Origin: an uncultured Subdoligranulum sp.
GTDB taxonomy: Bacteria; Bacillota; Clostridia; Oscillospirales; Ruminococcaceae
NCBI GenBank assembly: GCA_945830575.1
Contig: CALZZE010000007.1
Location: 1 to 64,000 of the forward strand
Direction of reading: 5' to 3'
DNA length: 64,000 nucleotides
The notes beneath the pieces are model-generated. The model had not been told where the DNA came from, ran no database searches, and saw nothing but the letters and a program-made list of their open reading frames with translations. A program made the position numbers and the translations under genes. Shown here in pieces: positions 1 through 7,812 of this stretch. The stretch's first letter is position 1. Every line of letters begins with the position of its first letter.

Positions 1-571
1 CGGTGGAATCCTCGATGGCGTGGTACTCCATAAAAATAAAGTGCTCGGCGCTGCGCAGGGCGGCCTTCTGGGCCTCCAGCGCCTCGTTGGTGTCGCCGTA
101 AAAGGTCACCTTGGTGTCGTCGTAGACCGGGTATCCGGCGGCGCGCTGTAAGTAGTGGAACTGGTTGGCAAGGCCCGCATCCAGCGCCTCCAGACGGGCG
201 GCGGCCTCGGGGTTTTGCGGCAGGCAGCCCTGCAATTCCTGCCCGATGCGCCCGAATTTGCGCTTCATCACAAAGGTGCTGGACTCCTGCCCGAACAACA
301 GAAACAGGCACAGGCCCGTGATGGGAAAGAGCAGCAGCAGGACAATCCAGGACAGCTTGTAGGCGTTGTTGATTTTATCGCCGCAGATGTGCAGCACCAC
401 CAGCAGGCTGAGCAGGCTGGTGATGAGCGAAATGACGCCGTAATACTGATTCAGACGGATAAACAGCCAGACGAGCCATGCCGCCTGCAGCAGCACGCTG
501 ACGGCCACCAGAACGCCCCGTCCCACGCTGTTTTTCATGGTCTGACGGCCTTCCTCGGTCTGTGTGTTCAA
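1..571 (-). CDS. cls: Cardiolipin synthase, N-terminal part (cut by window edge)
   Basis: Membrane phospholipase-D-family enzyme that joins phosphatidylglycerol molecules into cardiolipin. Only the first 190 codons are inside the window. They show two hydrophobic segments (residues about 18-36 and 42-60, then another near 72-92 ending in FPITGLCLFLLFG), the usual PLDc_N membrane anchor, followed by the first phospholipase domain start (YDDTKVTFYGD and FIFMEYHAIEDST). The HKD catalytic motifs would lie beyond position 1. I chose the TTG start at 571 because AAGGAGG lies 8 nt upstream at 580-586; the in-frame ATG at 538 has no such site. The gene is divergent from the polysaccharide cluster. 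The family assignment is confident; the symbol is by family only. Confidence 0.88.
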   Translation of the reverse strand, partial: MNTQTEEGRQTMKNSVGRGVLVAVSVLLQAAWLVWLFIRLNQYYGVISLITSLLSLLVVLHICGDKINNAYKLSWIVLLLLFPITGLCLFLLFGQESSTFVMKRKFGRIGQELQGCLPQNPEAAARLEALDAGLANQFHYLQRAAGYPVYDDTKVTFYGDTNEALEAQKAALRSAEHFIFMEYHAIEDST

Positions 572-595
572 AAAAACCGCCTCCTTTTTGGAACC

Positions 596-624
596 ATAGT
601 ACCACGGAGCGCAGCGTTTGTAAA
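596..624 (-). promoter_or_regulatory. Promoter of cls
   Basis: Read on the minus strand: TTTACA (624-619), 17-nt spacer, TACTAT (601-596), placing the transcript start just before the AAGGAGG of cls. It lies back to back with the promoter of the polysaccharide cluster, the two -35 boxes being only 3 nt apart. Confidence 0.55.
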
Positions 625-627
625 GGC

Positions 628-656
628 TTTACTTTGCCCCATGAATATCGTATAAT
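628..656 (+). promoter_or_regulatory. Promoter of the polysaccharide cluster
   Basis: TTTACT (628-633), 17-nt spacer and a perfect TATAAT (651-656), about 35 nt before the first glycosyltransferase. This is the only strong promoter seen before position 10176, so it probably drives genes 693-10190 as one transcript. Confidence 0.6.
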
Positions 657-692
657 GTATTTGGATTAGTATGCGAAAGGGGGCCTTTGCGG

Positions 693-1847
693 GTGAACAT
701 TCTGCTGGTACACTGCCATTACCGGCTGGCGGGCGGCGAGGACGCGGTGTTTGAGGACGAGCGCCGCATGCTGGAGCGCCACGGCCATACCGTGACGGTG
801 CTGGAAAGCACCAACGATGTGTCCGGCGTGTCCAAGGCGCTGCTGCCGCTGGCGGCGCTGTACAACCCGGCGGCGGCTGCGCAGGTGCGGCGGCTCATCC
901 GGGAGCGGGACATCCACCTTGTCCATGTCCACAACACGCTGCTGCGGCTCAGTCCCGCGGTGCTGTGCGCCGCCAAGGCCGCCGGGGTGCCGGTGGTGCA
1001 GACGCTGCACAATTTCCGGCTGTTCTGCCCCAACGGGGTGCTGCTGCGGCAGGGCCGCGTGTGCGAGGACTGCCCCCGGCAGGGGGCGGCGTGCGCGGTG
1101 CGCCACGCCTGCTACCGGGACAGCCAGCCCCTGAGCGCGCTGGTGGCGGCGGTATACGGCCTGCACCGGGCGGCGGGGACCTTCCGGGGGGTGACCTTGC
1201 TCACGCCCACTGAATTTGACCGCCGCAAGCTGGTGGAATTCAACCGGCTGTGCCCCACCTTTGACGAAGACCGCCTGTTTGTGAAGCCCAACCCGGTGAC
1301 CATTGCCGACCCGGGGGAGGTTCCGGTGAAAAACCAGCTGCTCTACGCCGGGCGGCTGGAGGAGTTGAAGGGCCTGCGCACCGTGCTGGAGGCCTGGAAG
1401 CTGCTGGGCGATGACGCGCCCCGGCTGGTGGTGGCGGGCAGCGGCCCGCTGGAGGGCTGGGCCAGAGACAACGCCACCCCGCAGGTGGAGTTTGTGGGAC
1501 GTCTGACCCGGGCGGGGCTGCACCACGCCATGGCGGAAAGCCAGGCGGTGGTGGCCGCCAGCCTGTGCTACGAGAGCTTTGCGCTGGTGCCCGCCGAGGC
1601 CCACGCGCTGGGCGTGCCGGTGCTGGCCAGCGATCTGGGCAACGTGGGGGACGCGGTGACCGAGGGCTTCAACGGGCTGCATTTTGCCCCCGGCGACGCC
1701 GCCGCGCTGGCGCAGGCGGTGCGCCGTCTGGACACCGTCCGCTTTGACCGCACCGCCATCCGGGCCGAGGCCGCCATCCGCATCAGCCCGGAGGAAAACT
1801 ACCAGACCCTCATGCAGATTTACCGCGCCGCCGGCGCGAACCCATAA
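693..1847 (+). CDS. Glycosyltransferase family 4 protein
   Basis: Predicted GT-B fold transferase that adds a sugar from a nucleotide donor to the growing surface glycan at the inner face of the membrane. About 384 residues. The N-terminal half shows the acceptor domain (NILLVHCHYRLAGGED) and a cysteine cluster near residues 120-140 (CEDCP, CAVRHACY) typical of a GT4 subgroup. The C-terminal half shows the donor domain (NQLLYAGRLEELKG, then ESFALVPAEAHALG, the EX7E element). The GTG at 693 lies 9 nt after AAAGGGGG; a TTG at 687 is too close to that site. It is the first gene of the cluster. Sugar specificity cannot be read from the sequence. Confidence 0.85.
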   Translation: MNILLVHCHYRLAGGEDAVFEDERRMLERHGHTVTVLESTNDVSGVSKALLPLAALYNPAAAAQVRRLIRERDIHLVHVHNTLLRLSPAVLCAAKAAGVPVVQTLHNFRLFCPNGVLLRQGRVCEDCPRQGAACAVRHACYRDSQPLSALVAAVYGLHRAAGTFRGVTLLTPTEFDRRKLVEFNRLCPTFDEDRLFVKPNPVTIADPGEVPVKNQLLYAGRLEELKGLRTVLEAWKLLGDDAPRLVVAGSGPLEGWARDNATPQVEFVGRLTRAGLHHAMAESQAVVAASLCYESFALVPAEAHALGVPVLASDLGNVGDAVTEGFNGLHFAPGDAAALAQAVRRLDTVRFDRTAIRAEAAIRISPEENYQTLMQIYRAAGANP

Positions 1848-1860
1848 GGAGGGCAGAACC

Positions 1861-2781
1861 ATGAATCAGCTGTACCGGGCGCTGCACATGCCGCTGCCCC
1901 GGCTGGTGAAAAAGCTCACTGGCTGCAAGGAAATCTATACCATCGCGGTACGCCCCCTGCCCACGGCGGAGGGCGCCGCGCCGCTGCCCGCGCTGGGCGA
2001 CGCGCCCTACACCCCCCTGCCCTACACCCCCGGCGTGTGGTACGCCGACCCGCTGCTGTATCACCGCGGCGGGGAGCGGGTGCTGTTCTGCGAGGCCTTT
2101 GACATGGCCGCCCACCGGGGGGATATCGCGGTGTTCCGCTTTGACGAACACGGCCTGCCCACCCAGCCCCAGGTGGTGCTGCAGGAGGACTGTCACCTGT
2201 CCTTCCCCATGGTGTTTGACTGGAACGGCGAAATCTGGATGATTCCCGAGACCAGCGAGAACCACACCCTGCGGCTGTACCGGTGCGTGGAATTTCCCGG
2301 ACAATGGGAATGTGCCGCCCGCTTTGAGGTGGGCATCGAGCTGTGCGACGCCATCCTCACCGAAAAAACCGACGATGCGCTGACCATTCTGTGCAGCGAG
2401 ACCCGGCCGGAAAACCAGCTGTATGTGCGCTACCGCCGTTACACACTGCGCCGCACCGGCGAGGGCTTTGCGCTGGAGGAGGACGAGGCGTTCAATCTGC
2501 GCAACCGGGAGTTCAGCCTGACCAGCCGCAACGCGGGGCCGCTGTTTTTGCTGGACGGCCAGACCATCCACCCCACGCAGGTGAGCACCACGGTGGATTA
2601 CGGCGTGTATCTGCAATTTTTCGCCCGGCGGGGGGCCAGCGAGGTCCCGCTGTGCGCCGCCACCCCCACCAATGTGACCATCACCGGGCTGGACAGGGCC
2701 GACATCATCGGCATCCATACCTACTGCCGGGACGATGCCGTGGAGGTCATTGACGCCCGGTATCTGAAGAAAATCGAGTAA
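1861..2781 (+). CDS. GINT1-N-like beta-propeller protein
   Basis: 306 residues. The motifs WYADPLLY, VLFCEAFD and LSFPMVFDWNGEIWMIPETSE are those of the family named for the N-terminal domain of plant glucosamine inositolphosphorylceramide transferase, a five-bladed propeller related to GH43 and GH32 folds and common in bacterial glycan clusters. In bacteria its role is not well defined; a sugar-binding or transferase-accessory role is inference. There is no signal peptide, so it should act in the cytoplasm. The ATG is preceded by AAGGAGG 8 nt upstream, 13 nt after the first glycosyltransferase, so the two are translated from one mRNA. Confidence 0.7.
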   Translation: MNQLYRALHMPLPRLVKKLTGCKEIYTIAVRPLPTAEGAAPLPALGDAPYTPLPYTPGVWYADPLLYHRGGERVLFCEAFDMAAHRGDIAVFRFDEHGLPTQPQVVLQEDCHLSFPMVFDWNGEIWMIPETSENHTLRLYRCVEFPGQWECAARFEVGIELCDAILTEKTDDALTILCSETRPENQLYVRYRRYTLRRTGEGFALEEDEAFNLRNREFSLTSRNAGPLFLLDGQTIHPTQVSTTVDYGVYLQFFARRGASEVPLCAATPTNVTITGLDRADIIGIHTYCRDDAVEVIDARYLKKIE

Positions 2782-2790
2782 GAGGTTTTT

Positions 2791-3897
2791 ATGCTGACCA
2801 TCGCCATTCCGCAGCTGTACTGCGGTGCGTCCGGGCAAAAGGGCGCTTACAACCGGCAGGAGGTGGGGCTGGCCCGGGCCTTTGCGGCGCTGGGCTGCCG
2901 CGCCGTGGTGCTGTACCCCGACGTGCAGGCCGCCGCGCCCCGGGTGGAGACCCCCGAGCCGGGCATCAAAATCTACTACTGCCCTGCGCGGGCGCTGGGC
3001 GTACACGCTTTTTTCAAAAGCTGGCAGGTGCTGCTGGAGGAAAAGGCGGACGCCGTGCATGTGATGGGGGACAACTCGCTGGGCGTGCCGGGGCTGTACC
3101 GGTTCTGCTGCGCCCACGGCATCTTCTTTTACAGCCAGCTGGGGGCCATCCGCAGCGCCTCCGACAAGGCGGCGGTGCGGGTGCTGATGGACGCGCTCAG
3201 CCTGCCCAACCGGCGCATCTACAAAAAAACGCCCACCTACGCCAAAACCCCCGCCCTTGCACAGGAGCTGCAAGACCTTGGCATCCCCTGCGCCGGGGTG
3301 ATGCCGGTGGGGCTGGACACCGCCATCATCCCCACCATTCCCGGTTCCCGCCGCGCCACGCGGGCCGCGCTGGGCCTTGACCCGGACGCGCACTATCTGG
3401 TGTTCGTGGGGCGGCTGGACGCCTACAAGCGGCCGCTGGATTTGATTCCGCTGCTGGAAAACCTGCCGGAGTGGCGGGCGGTCATCATCGGGCAGGGCGC
3501 GCTGGCCGCCGAGCTGGACGCCCGCCTGCCCGCCGGCCGGGTGACCCGCATTCCCCGGCTGGACAACAACGCGGTGCACGCCTACTACCATGCCTGCGAT
3601 GTGTTCGTCAACCTCAACGACCGGGAAATCTTCGGCATGAGCCTGCTGGAGGCCATGTACGCGGGCTGCCCGCCGGTGGCCCGCCACGCGCCGGGGCCGG
3701 ACCTCATCATTGAAAACGGGGTGTCCGGGATTCTGTGCGACACGGTGGACCAGCTGGCCGCCGGGGTTCGGCAGGCGGACGAGGCCATGGGCCGGGCGGC
3801 GCAAAAACGCATCAACGAGCATTTTTTGTGGCAGAACAGCGCCGAGACCGCGCTGGCCATGCTGGAACAGAAGGGGGTGCATTGCCGTGGACAATGA
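2791..3897 (+). CDS. Glycosyltransferase family 4 protein
   Basis: 368-residue GT-B enzyme. The N-terminal domain starts MLTIAIPQLYCGASGQKG. The donor-binding C-terminal domain shows YLVFVGRLDAYKRP and DREIFGMSLLEAMYAG, the EX7E catalytic element that positions the nucleotide sugar phosphate. Start ATG is 9 nt after the preceding stop, with an AAGAGG-like site. The last 11 nt overlap the next gene, indicating coupled translation. The donor and acceptor sugars are unknown; one of several transferases that together set the order of the repeat unit. Confidence 0.85.
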   Translation: MLTIAIPQLYCGASGQKGAYNRQEVGLARAFAALGCRAVVLYPDVQAAAPRVETPEPGIKIYYCPARALGVHAFFKSWQVLLEEKADAVHVMGDNSLGVPGLYRFCCAHGIFFYSQLGAIRSASDKAAVRVLMDALSLPNRRIYKKTPTYAKTPALAQELQDLGIPCAGVMPVGLDTAIIPTIPGSRRATRAALGLDPDAHYLVFVGRLDAYKRPLDLIPLLENLPEWRAVIIGQGALAAELDARLPAGRVTRIPRLDNNAVHAYYHACDVFVNLNDREIFGMSLLEAMYAGCPPVARHAPGPDLIIENGVSGILCDTVDQLAAGVRQADEAMGRAAQKRINEHFLWQNSAETALAMLEQKGVHCRGQ

Positions 3898-4789
3898 CGG
3901 CAAGCTGCTGGAGCTGCTGCGCAACACCTACAAGGGGCTGCGCTTCCGGCTGAAATACCGGGGCATCCGGGTGCTGGACGCGGCGGACGGCAACGCCCTT
4001 GCCAAAGACGCGCTGCTGCTGGGCAGGCCGTGGGCTTTCGGGCGGTGCGGCGCCACCGAGATGCGCACCGTGGCGGAGTATCTGGCGGGGGGCGGCTTTA
4101 CTGAAAAAGCGCGGCAGGACATTCAGAATCTGTCCGGCGTGTTCCCCACCGACGACGACACGCTGACCCGGTTCTGCCGGCTGTATATCGACTGCGTCCA
4201 CCGCACCGACCTGCTGGCGCTGTGGGACGTGGGCGCGGAGCGGCAGGTCATTGACGGCTGCACCGCCGCCCGGTTCACCCAGCTGCGGGCGCTGGAGCCT
4301 TACTACCACGAAAAACCGTGGAGCGCCGCGCTGGCGGGCAAACGGGTGCTGGTGGTGCATCCCTTCAAGCAGACCATTTTGCAGCAGTACGCCCGCCGGG
4401 AGCAGCTGTTCCCCGGCACCGACATTCTGCCGGAATTCGCCAGCCTGCGGGTGGTGCAGGCGGTGCAGGGGCTGGCCGGGCAGGACACCGGCTACCCGGA
4501 CTGGTTCGCCGCGCTGGACGCCATGGAACAGCAGATGGACGCCGAGCCGTATGATGTGGCCATCCTCGGCGCGGGGGCGTACAGCCTGCCGCTGGCGGTG
4601 TACGCCAAGGAGACCGGCCACATGGCGGTGCAGATGAGCGGCGCCACCCAGCTTTTGTTTGGCATCAAGGGCAAACGGTGGGACAGCCACCCGGTCATTG
4701 GCAGGCTGTACAACGAGGCGTGGGTGCGCCCCGCCGCCGCCGAGCAGCCCCGGCACAAGGAACGGGTGGAGGGAGGAAGCTACTGGTGA
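3887..4789 (+). CDS. GT-D fold glycosyltransferase-like protein
   Basis: 300 residues. Near residue 47 it has FGRCGATEMRTV, which resembles the GRFGxxE donor site of GT-D fold (DUF1792-type) transferases. Later blocks KRVLVVHPFKQTILQQYARR, PYDVAILGAGAYSLPLAVYA and ATQLLFGIKGKRW, and the closing VEGGSYW, match a conserved family often found in capsule and exopolysaccharide clusters. The GTG at 3887 sits 9 nt after AAGGGGG and inside the end of the previous gene. Catalytic role is inferred from fold similarity; it could be an accessory protein. Confidence 0.6.
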   Translation: MDNDGKLLELLRNTYKGLRFRLKYRGIRVLDAADGNALAKDALLLGRPWAFGRCGATEMRTVAEYLAGGGFTEKARQDIQNLSGVFPTDDDTLTRFCRLYIDCVHRTDLLALWDVGAERQVIDGCTAARFTQLRALEPYYHEKPWSAALAGKRVLVVHPFKQTILQQYARREQLFPGTDILPEFASLRVVQAVQGLAGQDTGYPDWFAALDAMEQQMDAEPYDVAILGAGAYSLPLAVYAKETGHMAVQMSGATQLLFGIKGKRWDSHPVIGRLYNEAWVRPAAAEQPRHKERVEGGSYW

Positions 4790-5892
4790 ACATCCTGATG
4801 ATCTCCAACCATCTGGGCGTGCAGAGCGGCGTGCAGAGGTATGTGCAGAACCTTCTTTTGAATATGGATACCCGGCGGTATCAGGTAGACCTGTTCGTGG
4901 GGCAGTGCCCGCCGGATCAGGCCTCCACCGCCCCGGCGCTGGAGGCGGCCGGGGTGCGTCTTTTCCCGGTGCCTGACCACAAAAAAGACCGCATCATCGC
5001 GCTGTATCACCATCTGCGGCAGCACCGGGACTACGACATCATCCACTACCACACCGCCAGCAAGGTGGGCGCGCCGGTGAGCGCCATGATGCGGCTGCTC
5101 TGCCCGGGGGCCAAGCTCATCGTCCACAGCCACATCGTCTACCCGCCCATGACGCTGACCTGGCGGCTGGCCCACGGCATCTACCAGCTGTCCGCCCACT
5201 ATTTTCTGGGCTGCGGCGTGGCGGCGGGGCGGTTCGTGTTTGGCGACCGCATCGACCGGCGCAAAAACTTTGCGGTGGCCTGCAACGCAGTGGACAAGCG
5301 CCGCTTTCACCCGGACGCCGCCGCCAGAGCAGACGTCCGCGCCCGGTACGGCCTGTCGGACGCCGACCGGCTGGCGGGCTTTGTGGGGCGGCTGAACCAC
5401 CAGAAAAACCCGGAATTTCTGTTGGGCGTGTTTGCGGCAATGGCGAAAGCTGACCCCCGCTGGCACCTGATGCTGGTGGGCGGCGGCGAAAAGGAGCCGG
5501 TGCTGCGGGAATTGGCCGGGCAGTACGGCGTGGCGGACAGGGTCATTTTTGCGGGGGTGCAGAGCGATGTGCCCGCTTTCATGAACGCCTTTGATGTGTT
5601 TTTGCTGCCCAGCAACTTTGAGGGCAGCCCCGTGACGCTGGTGGAGGCGCAGGGCTGCGGGGTGCCGTGTCTGGCCTCCACCAACGTGCCGGATGACGGC
5701 TCGGTGACCGAGCTGGTGCATTTTCTGCCGCTGAGCGCCCCCTTTGAGGAGTGGGCCGCCAAGGCGGCGTCCATTGCGGGCAGCGGCCCCCACGCCGACC
5801 ACTGGCCGGTGCTGGAAGCGGCGGGGTATGAGCTGAAAACCGCCGCCCGCCGTATGGAGACCCTGTATGACAAGCTGGGAGGCGGCGCATGA
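4786..5892 (+). CDS. Glycosyltransferase family 4 protein
   Basis: 368 residues, GT-B fold. The N-terminus MNILMISNHLGVQSGVQRY is typical of the GT4 subfamily that acts on lipid-linked oligosaccharides, and residues about 70-120 contain YDIIHYHTASKVGAPV and KLIVHSHIVYPP. The donor domain shows LAGFVGRLNHQKNPEFLL and the EX7E-type stretch NFEGSPVTLVEAQGCGVP. The GTG start overlaps the previous stop (GTGA), with a GGAGG site 8-10 nt upstream, so translation is coupled. It overlaps the fucosyltransferase gene by 4 nt at its 3' end. The specific sugar is not known. Confidence 0.85.
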   Translation: MNILMISNHLGVQSGVQRYVQNLLLNMDTRRYQVDLFVGQCPPDQASTAPALEAAGVRLFPVPDHKKDRIIALYHHLRQHRDYDIIHYHTASKVGAPVSAMMRLLCPGAKLIVHSHIVYPPMTLTWRLAHGIYQLSAHYFLGCGVAAGRFVFGDRIDRRKNFAVACNAVDKRRFHPDAAARADVRARYGLSDADRLAGFVGRLNHQKNPEFLLGVFAAMAKADPRWHLMLVGGGEKEPVLRELAGQYGVADRVIFAGVQSDVPAFMNAFDVFLLPSNFEGSPVTLVEAQGCGVPCLASTNVPDDGSVTELVHFLPLSAPFEEWAAKAASIAGSGPHADHWPVLEAAGYELKTAARRMETLYDKLGGGA

Positions 5893-6794
5893 TCTACGCG
5901 GAATTGGCCGGCGGGCTGGGCAACCAGATGTTCATTTACGCCTTTGCCCGGGCGCTGGGGCTGCGCTGCGGTGAGTCCGTGACGCTGCTGGACCGGCAGG
6001 ACTGGCGGGACGGCGCGCCCGCTCACACCGCCTGCGCGCTGGGGGCGCTTGCCCTAAGCCCCGATGTGGCCATCGCGGCGGAGCCGGGCTTTGCCAAGGC
6101 GCATCTGCCAGTGCAGAACGCCGCCAAGGCGATGATGATCAAATATGAGCAAAAAAGCGGTATGCTCAGCCGGGACTGGAACGGCTTTGAGCGCCGCGCC
6201 GCACCGTTTTTGAACACGCTGGGCCTGCACTTTGCCACCGACGGCTATGTGCCGGTGCGCCGGGGGCCTGCGCGGGATTTTCTGGCATGGGGATATTTTC
6301 AGGGCGAGGCGTATTTTGCCGATGCGGCGGACGCTATCCGGCGGGAGCTGCTGCCCCGGTTTTCCCCGCCCTTTGAGACAAAGGGCACGCCGGTGTGCGT
6401 GCATCTGCGCCGGGGGGATTACCAGAACCCGGAAAACGCCATCTTACAGGTATGCACCCCCGGCTACTACGCCCGGGCGGTGCGGGCCGTGAAGGAGCGC
6501 TGCCCCGACGCGGTGCTGTACGTGTTTTCCGACGATGTGGCGTGGGCGCAGGACAATCTGGACGCCGCCGGGCTGGAAACGGTGTTTCTGCCCCGGGGCG
6601 ACGCGGCGCAGGACCTTGACCGGATGCGCCGCTGCCGGCATTTCATTTTGAGCAACTCCACCTACAGCTGGTGGGCGCAGTACCTTTGTGACGCGCCGGA
6701 CAAGCTGGTGCTGGTGCCGGACCGCTGGTACGCCCACACCAAACAGACCGCCCTGTATCAGCAGGGCATGACCAGGATTCCTTGCGGGGGGTGA
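5889..6794 (+). CDS. Alpha-1,2-fucosyltransferase, GT11
   Basis: 301-residue GT11 enzyme predicted to transfer L-fucose from GDP-fucose to O-2 of a galactose, the step that makes the H antigen (Fuc-alpha-1,2-Gal). Visible motifs: GGLGNQMFIYA at residues 8-18; HLRRGDY at 172-178, the GDP-fucose-binding HxRRxD signature; and the C-terminal SNSTYSWWAQYL. The ATG overlaps the previous stop. GDP-fucose synthesis genes (gmd, fcl) are not in the window and must be elsewhere. The GT6 gene three genes downstream belongs to a family that uses exactly this fucosylated acceptor. Linkage is from family knowledge; the acceptor is inference. Confidence 0.88.
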   Translation: MIYAELAGGLGNQMFIYAFARALGLRCGESVTLLDRQDWRDGAPAHTACALGALALSPDVAIAAEPGFAKAHLPVQNAAKAMMIKYEQKSGMLSRDWNGFERRAAPFLNTLGLHFATDGYVPVRRGPARDFLAWGYFQGEAYFADAADAIRRELLPRFSPPFETKGTPVCVHLRRGDYQNPENAILQVCTPGYYARAVRAVKERCPDAVLYVFSDDVAWAQDNLDAAGLETVFLPRGDAAQDLDRMRRCRHFILSNSTYSWWAQYLCDAPDKLVLVPDRWYAHTKQTALYQQGMTRIPCGG

Positions 6795-6798
6795 CGGG

Positions 6799-7800
6799 AT
6801 GCGCCGGGAGAGCGAACCCTTGTTTTCCATCATTGTGCCGGTGTACAATGTGCAGAAGTATCTGGCGGCCTGCGTGGCCTCGGTGGCAAACCAGCCCGGC
6901 GCGCCGGACTGGGAGTGCCTGCTCATCGACGACGGCTCCACCGATGTAAGCGGCCGCATCTGTGACGCGCTGGCCGCCGAGGTGCCCGGCGTGGAGGCAT
7001 TGCACCGTCCAAACGGCGGGCTTTCGGCGGCGCGCAACACCGGGCTGGACGCGGCCCGGGGGCAGTGGGTGCTGTTTCTGGACAGTGACGACAAAATGGC
7101 CCCCGGTCTGTTGGAGGCGCTGCGGGCAGAGACTGCCGCCCACCCGGAGGAGCACTGGCTGGTGGGCCGCTACGTGGAATATTTTGAGGATACCGGCGAG
7201 ACGCTGGCCCCCACCCATCTGGATTTTGTGCCGGGGCCGTTTGAGAGCGGCGACTATGCCGCCCGGGTGGCGCGGCTGTATGACGCCGCCCACTGGTCGG
7301 TGTGGAAATACTGTATCCGGCGGGACTGGCTGAGCGCCAGCGGCGTGCGGTTCTGGGAGGATGTGCGCTGGGCGGAGGACTGGCCCTTTGATTTGGCACT
7401 GCTGCGCTGTACCGACCGGCTGTATTTCACCGACACGGTGTTCACCGTCTACCGCAATGCCCGGGCGGGCAGTCTGCTCACCGATGCGGGCAACCTGCCC
7501 CGCCGGTTCGGCAGCATCGCCGCGGCGTGGCGGCATCTGGCGGCGCTGGACCCCACCGACGCGGAGTTGGAGGAGATGCGCCACCGCGCCGCCGATGTGC
7601 TGTGGCCGCAGGTGCGCACCGCCGCCGTGCGGGACAAAGCCCTCCGCCGGGCCTGCCTGCCGGGGCTGGCCCAGTGCGGGGCGCTGCTGCCCTACGGCCG
7701 GGAGGTGCGCACCCGCCGGGACTGGCGGGTCTTCCAATGGCTGACGTCCACCTTCGGGCCGCGCTTTGCCCTGTGGGCGGTCAGCCTGTTCAAACATTAA
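6799..7800 (+). CDS. Glycosyltransferase family 2 protein
   Basis: 333-residue GT-A enzyme. The nucleotide-binding start FSIIVPVYNVQKYL, LIDDGSTDVSG, NGGLSAARNTGLD and the metal-binding LFLDSDDK (DXD element near residue 93) are all present, and RFWEDVRWAEDWPF supplies the ED acidic pair expected for the catalytic base. It has no membrane segments. The ATG lies 4 nt after the preceding gene. It probably adds one residue of the repeat unit. Related CpsJ/WaaV-type enzymes often add a hexose, but specificity cannot be assigned here. Confidence 0.85.
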   Translation: MRRESEPLFSIIVPVYNVQKYLAACVASVANQPGAPDWECLLIDDGSTDVSGRICDALAAEVPGVEALHRPNGGLSAARNTGLDAARGQWVLFLDSDDKMAPGLLEALRAETAAHPEEHWLVGRYVEYFEDTGETLAPTHLDFVPGPFESGDYAARVARLYDAAHWSVWKYCIRRDWLSASGVRFWEDVRWAEDWPFDLALLRCTDRLYFTDTVFTVYRNARAGSLLTDAGNLPRRFGSIAAAWRHLAALDPTDAELEEMRHRAADVLWPQVRTAAVRDKALRRACLPGLAQCGALLPYGREVRTRRDWRVFQWLTSTFGPRFALWAVSLFKH

Positions 7801-7812
7801 GGAGAACCCATC

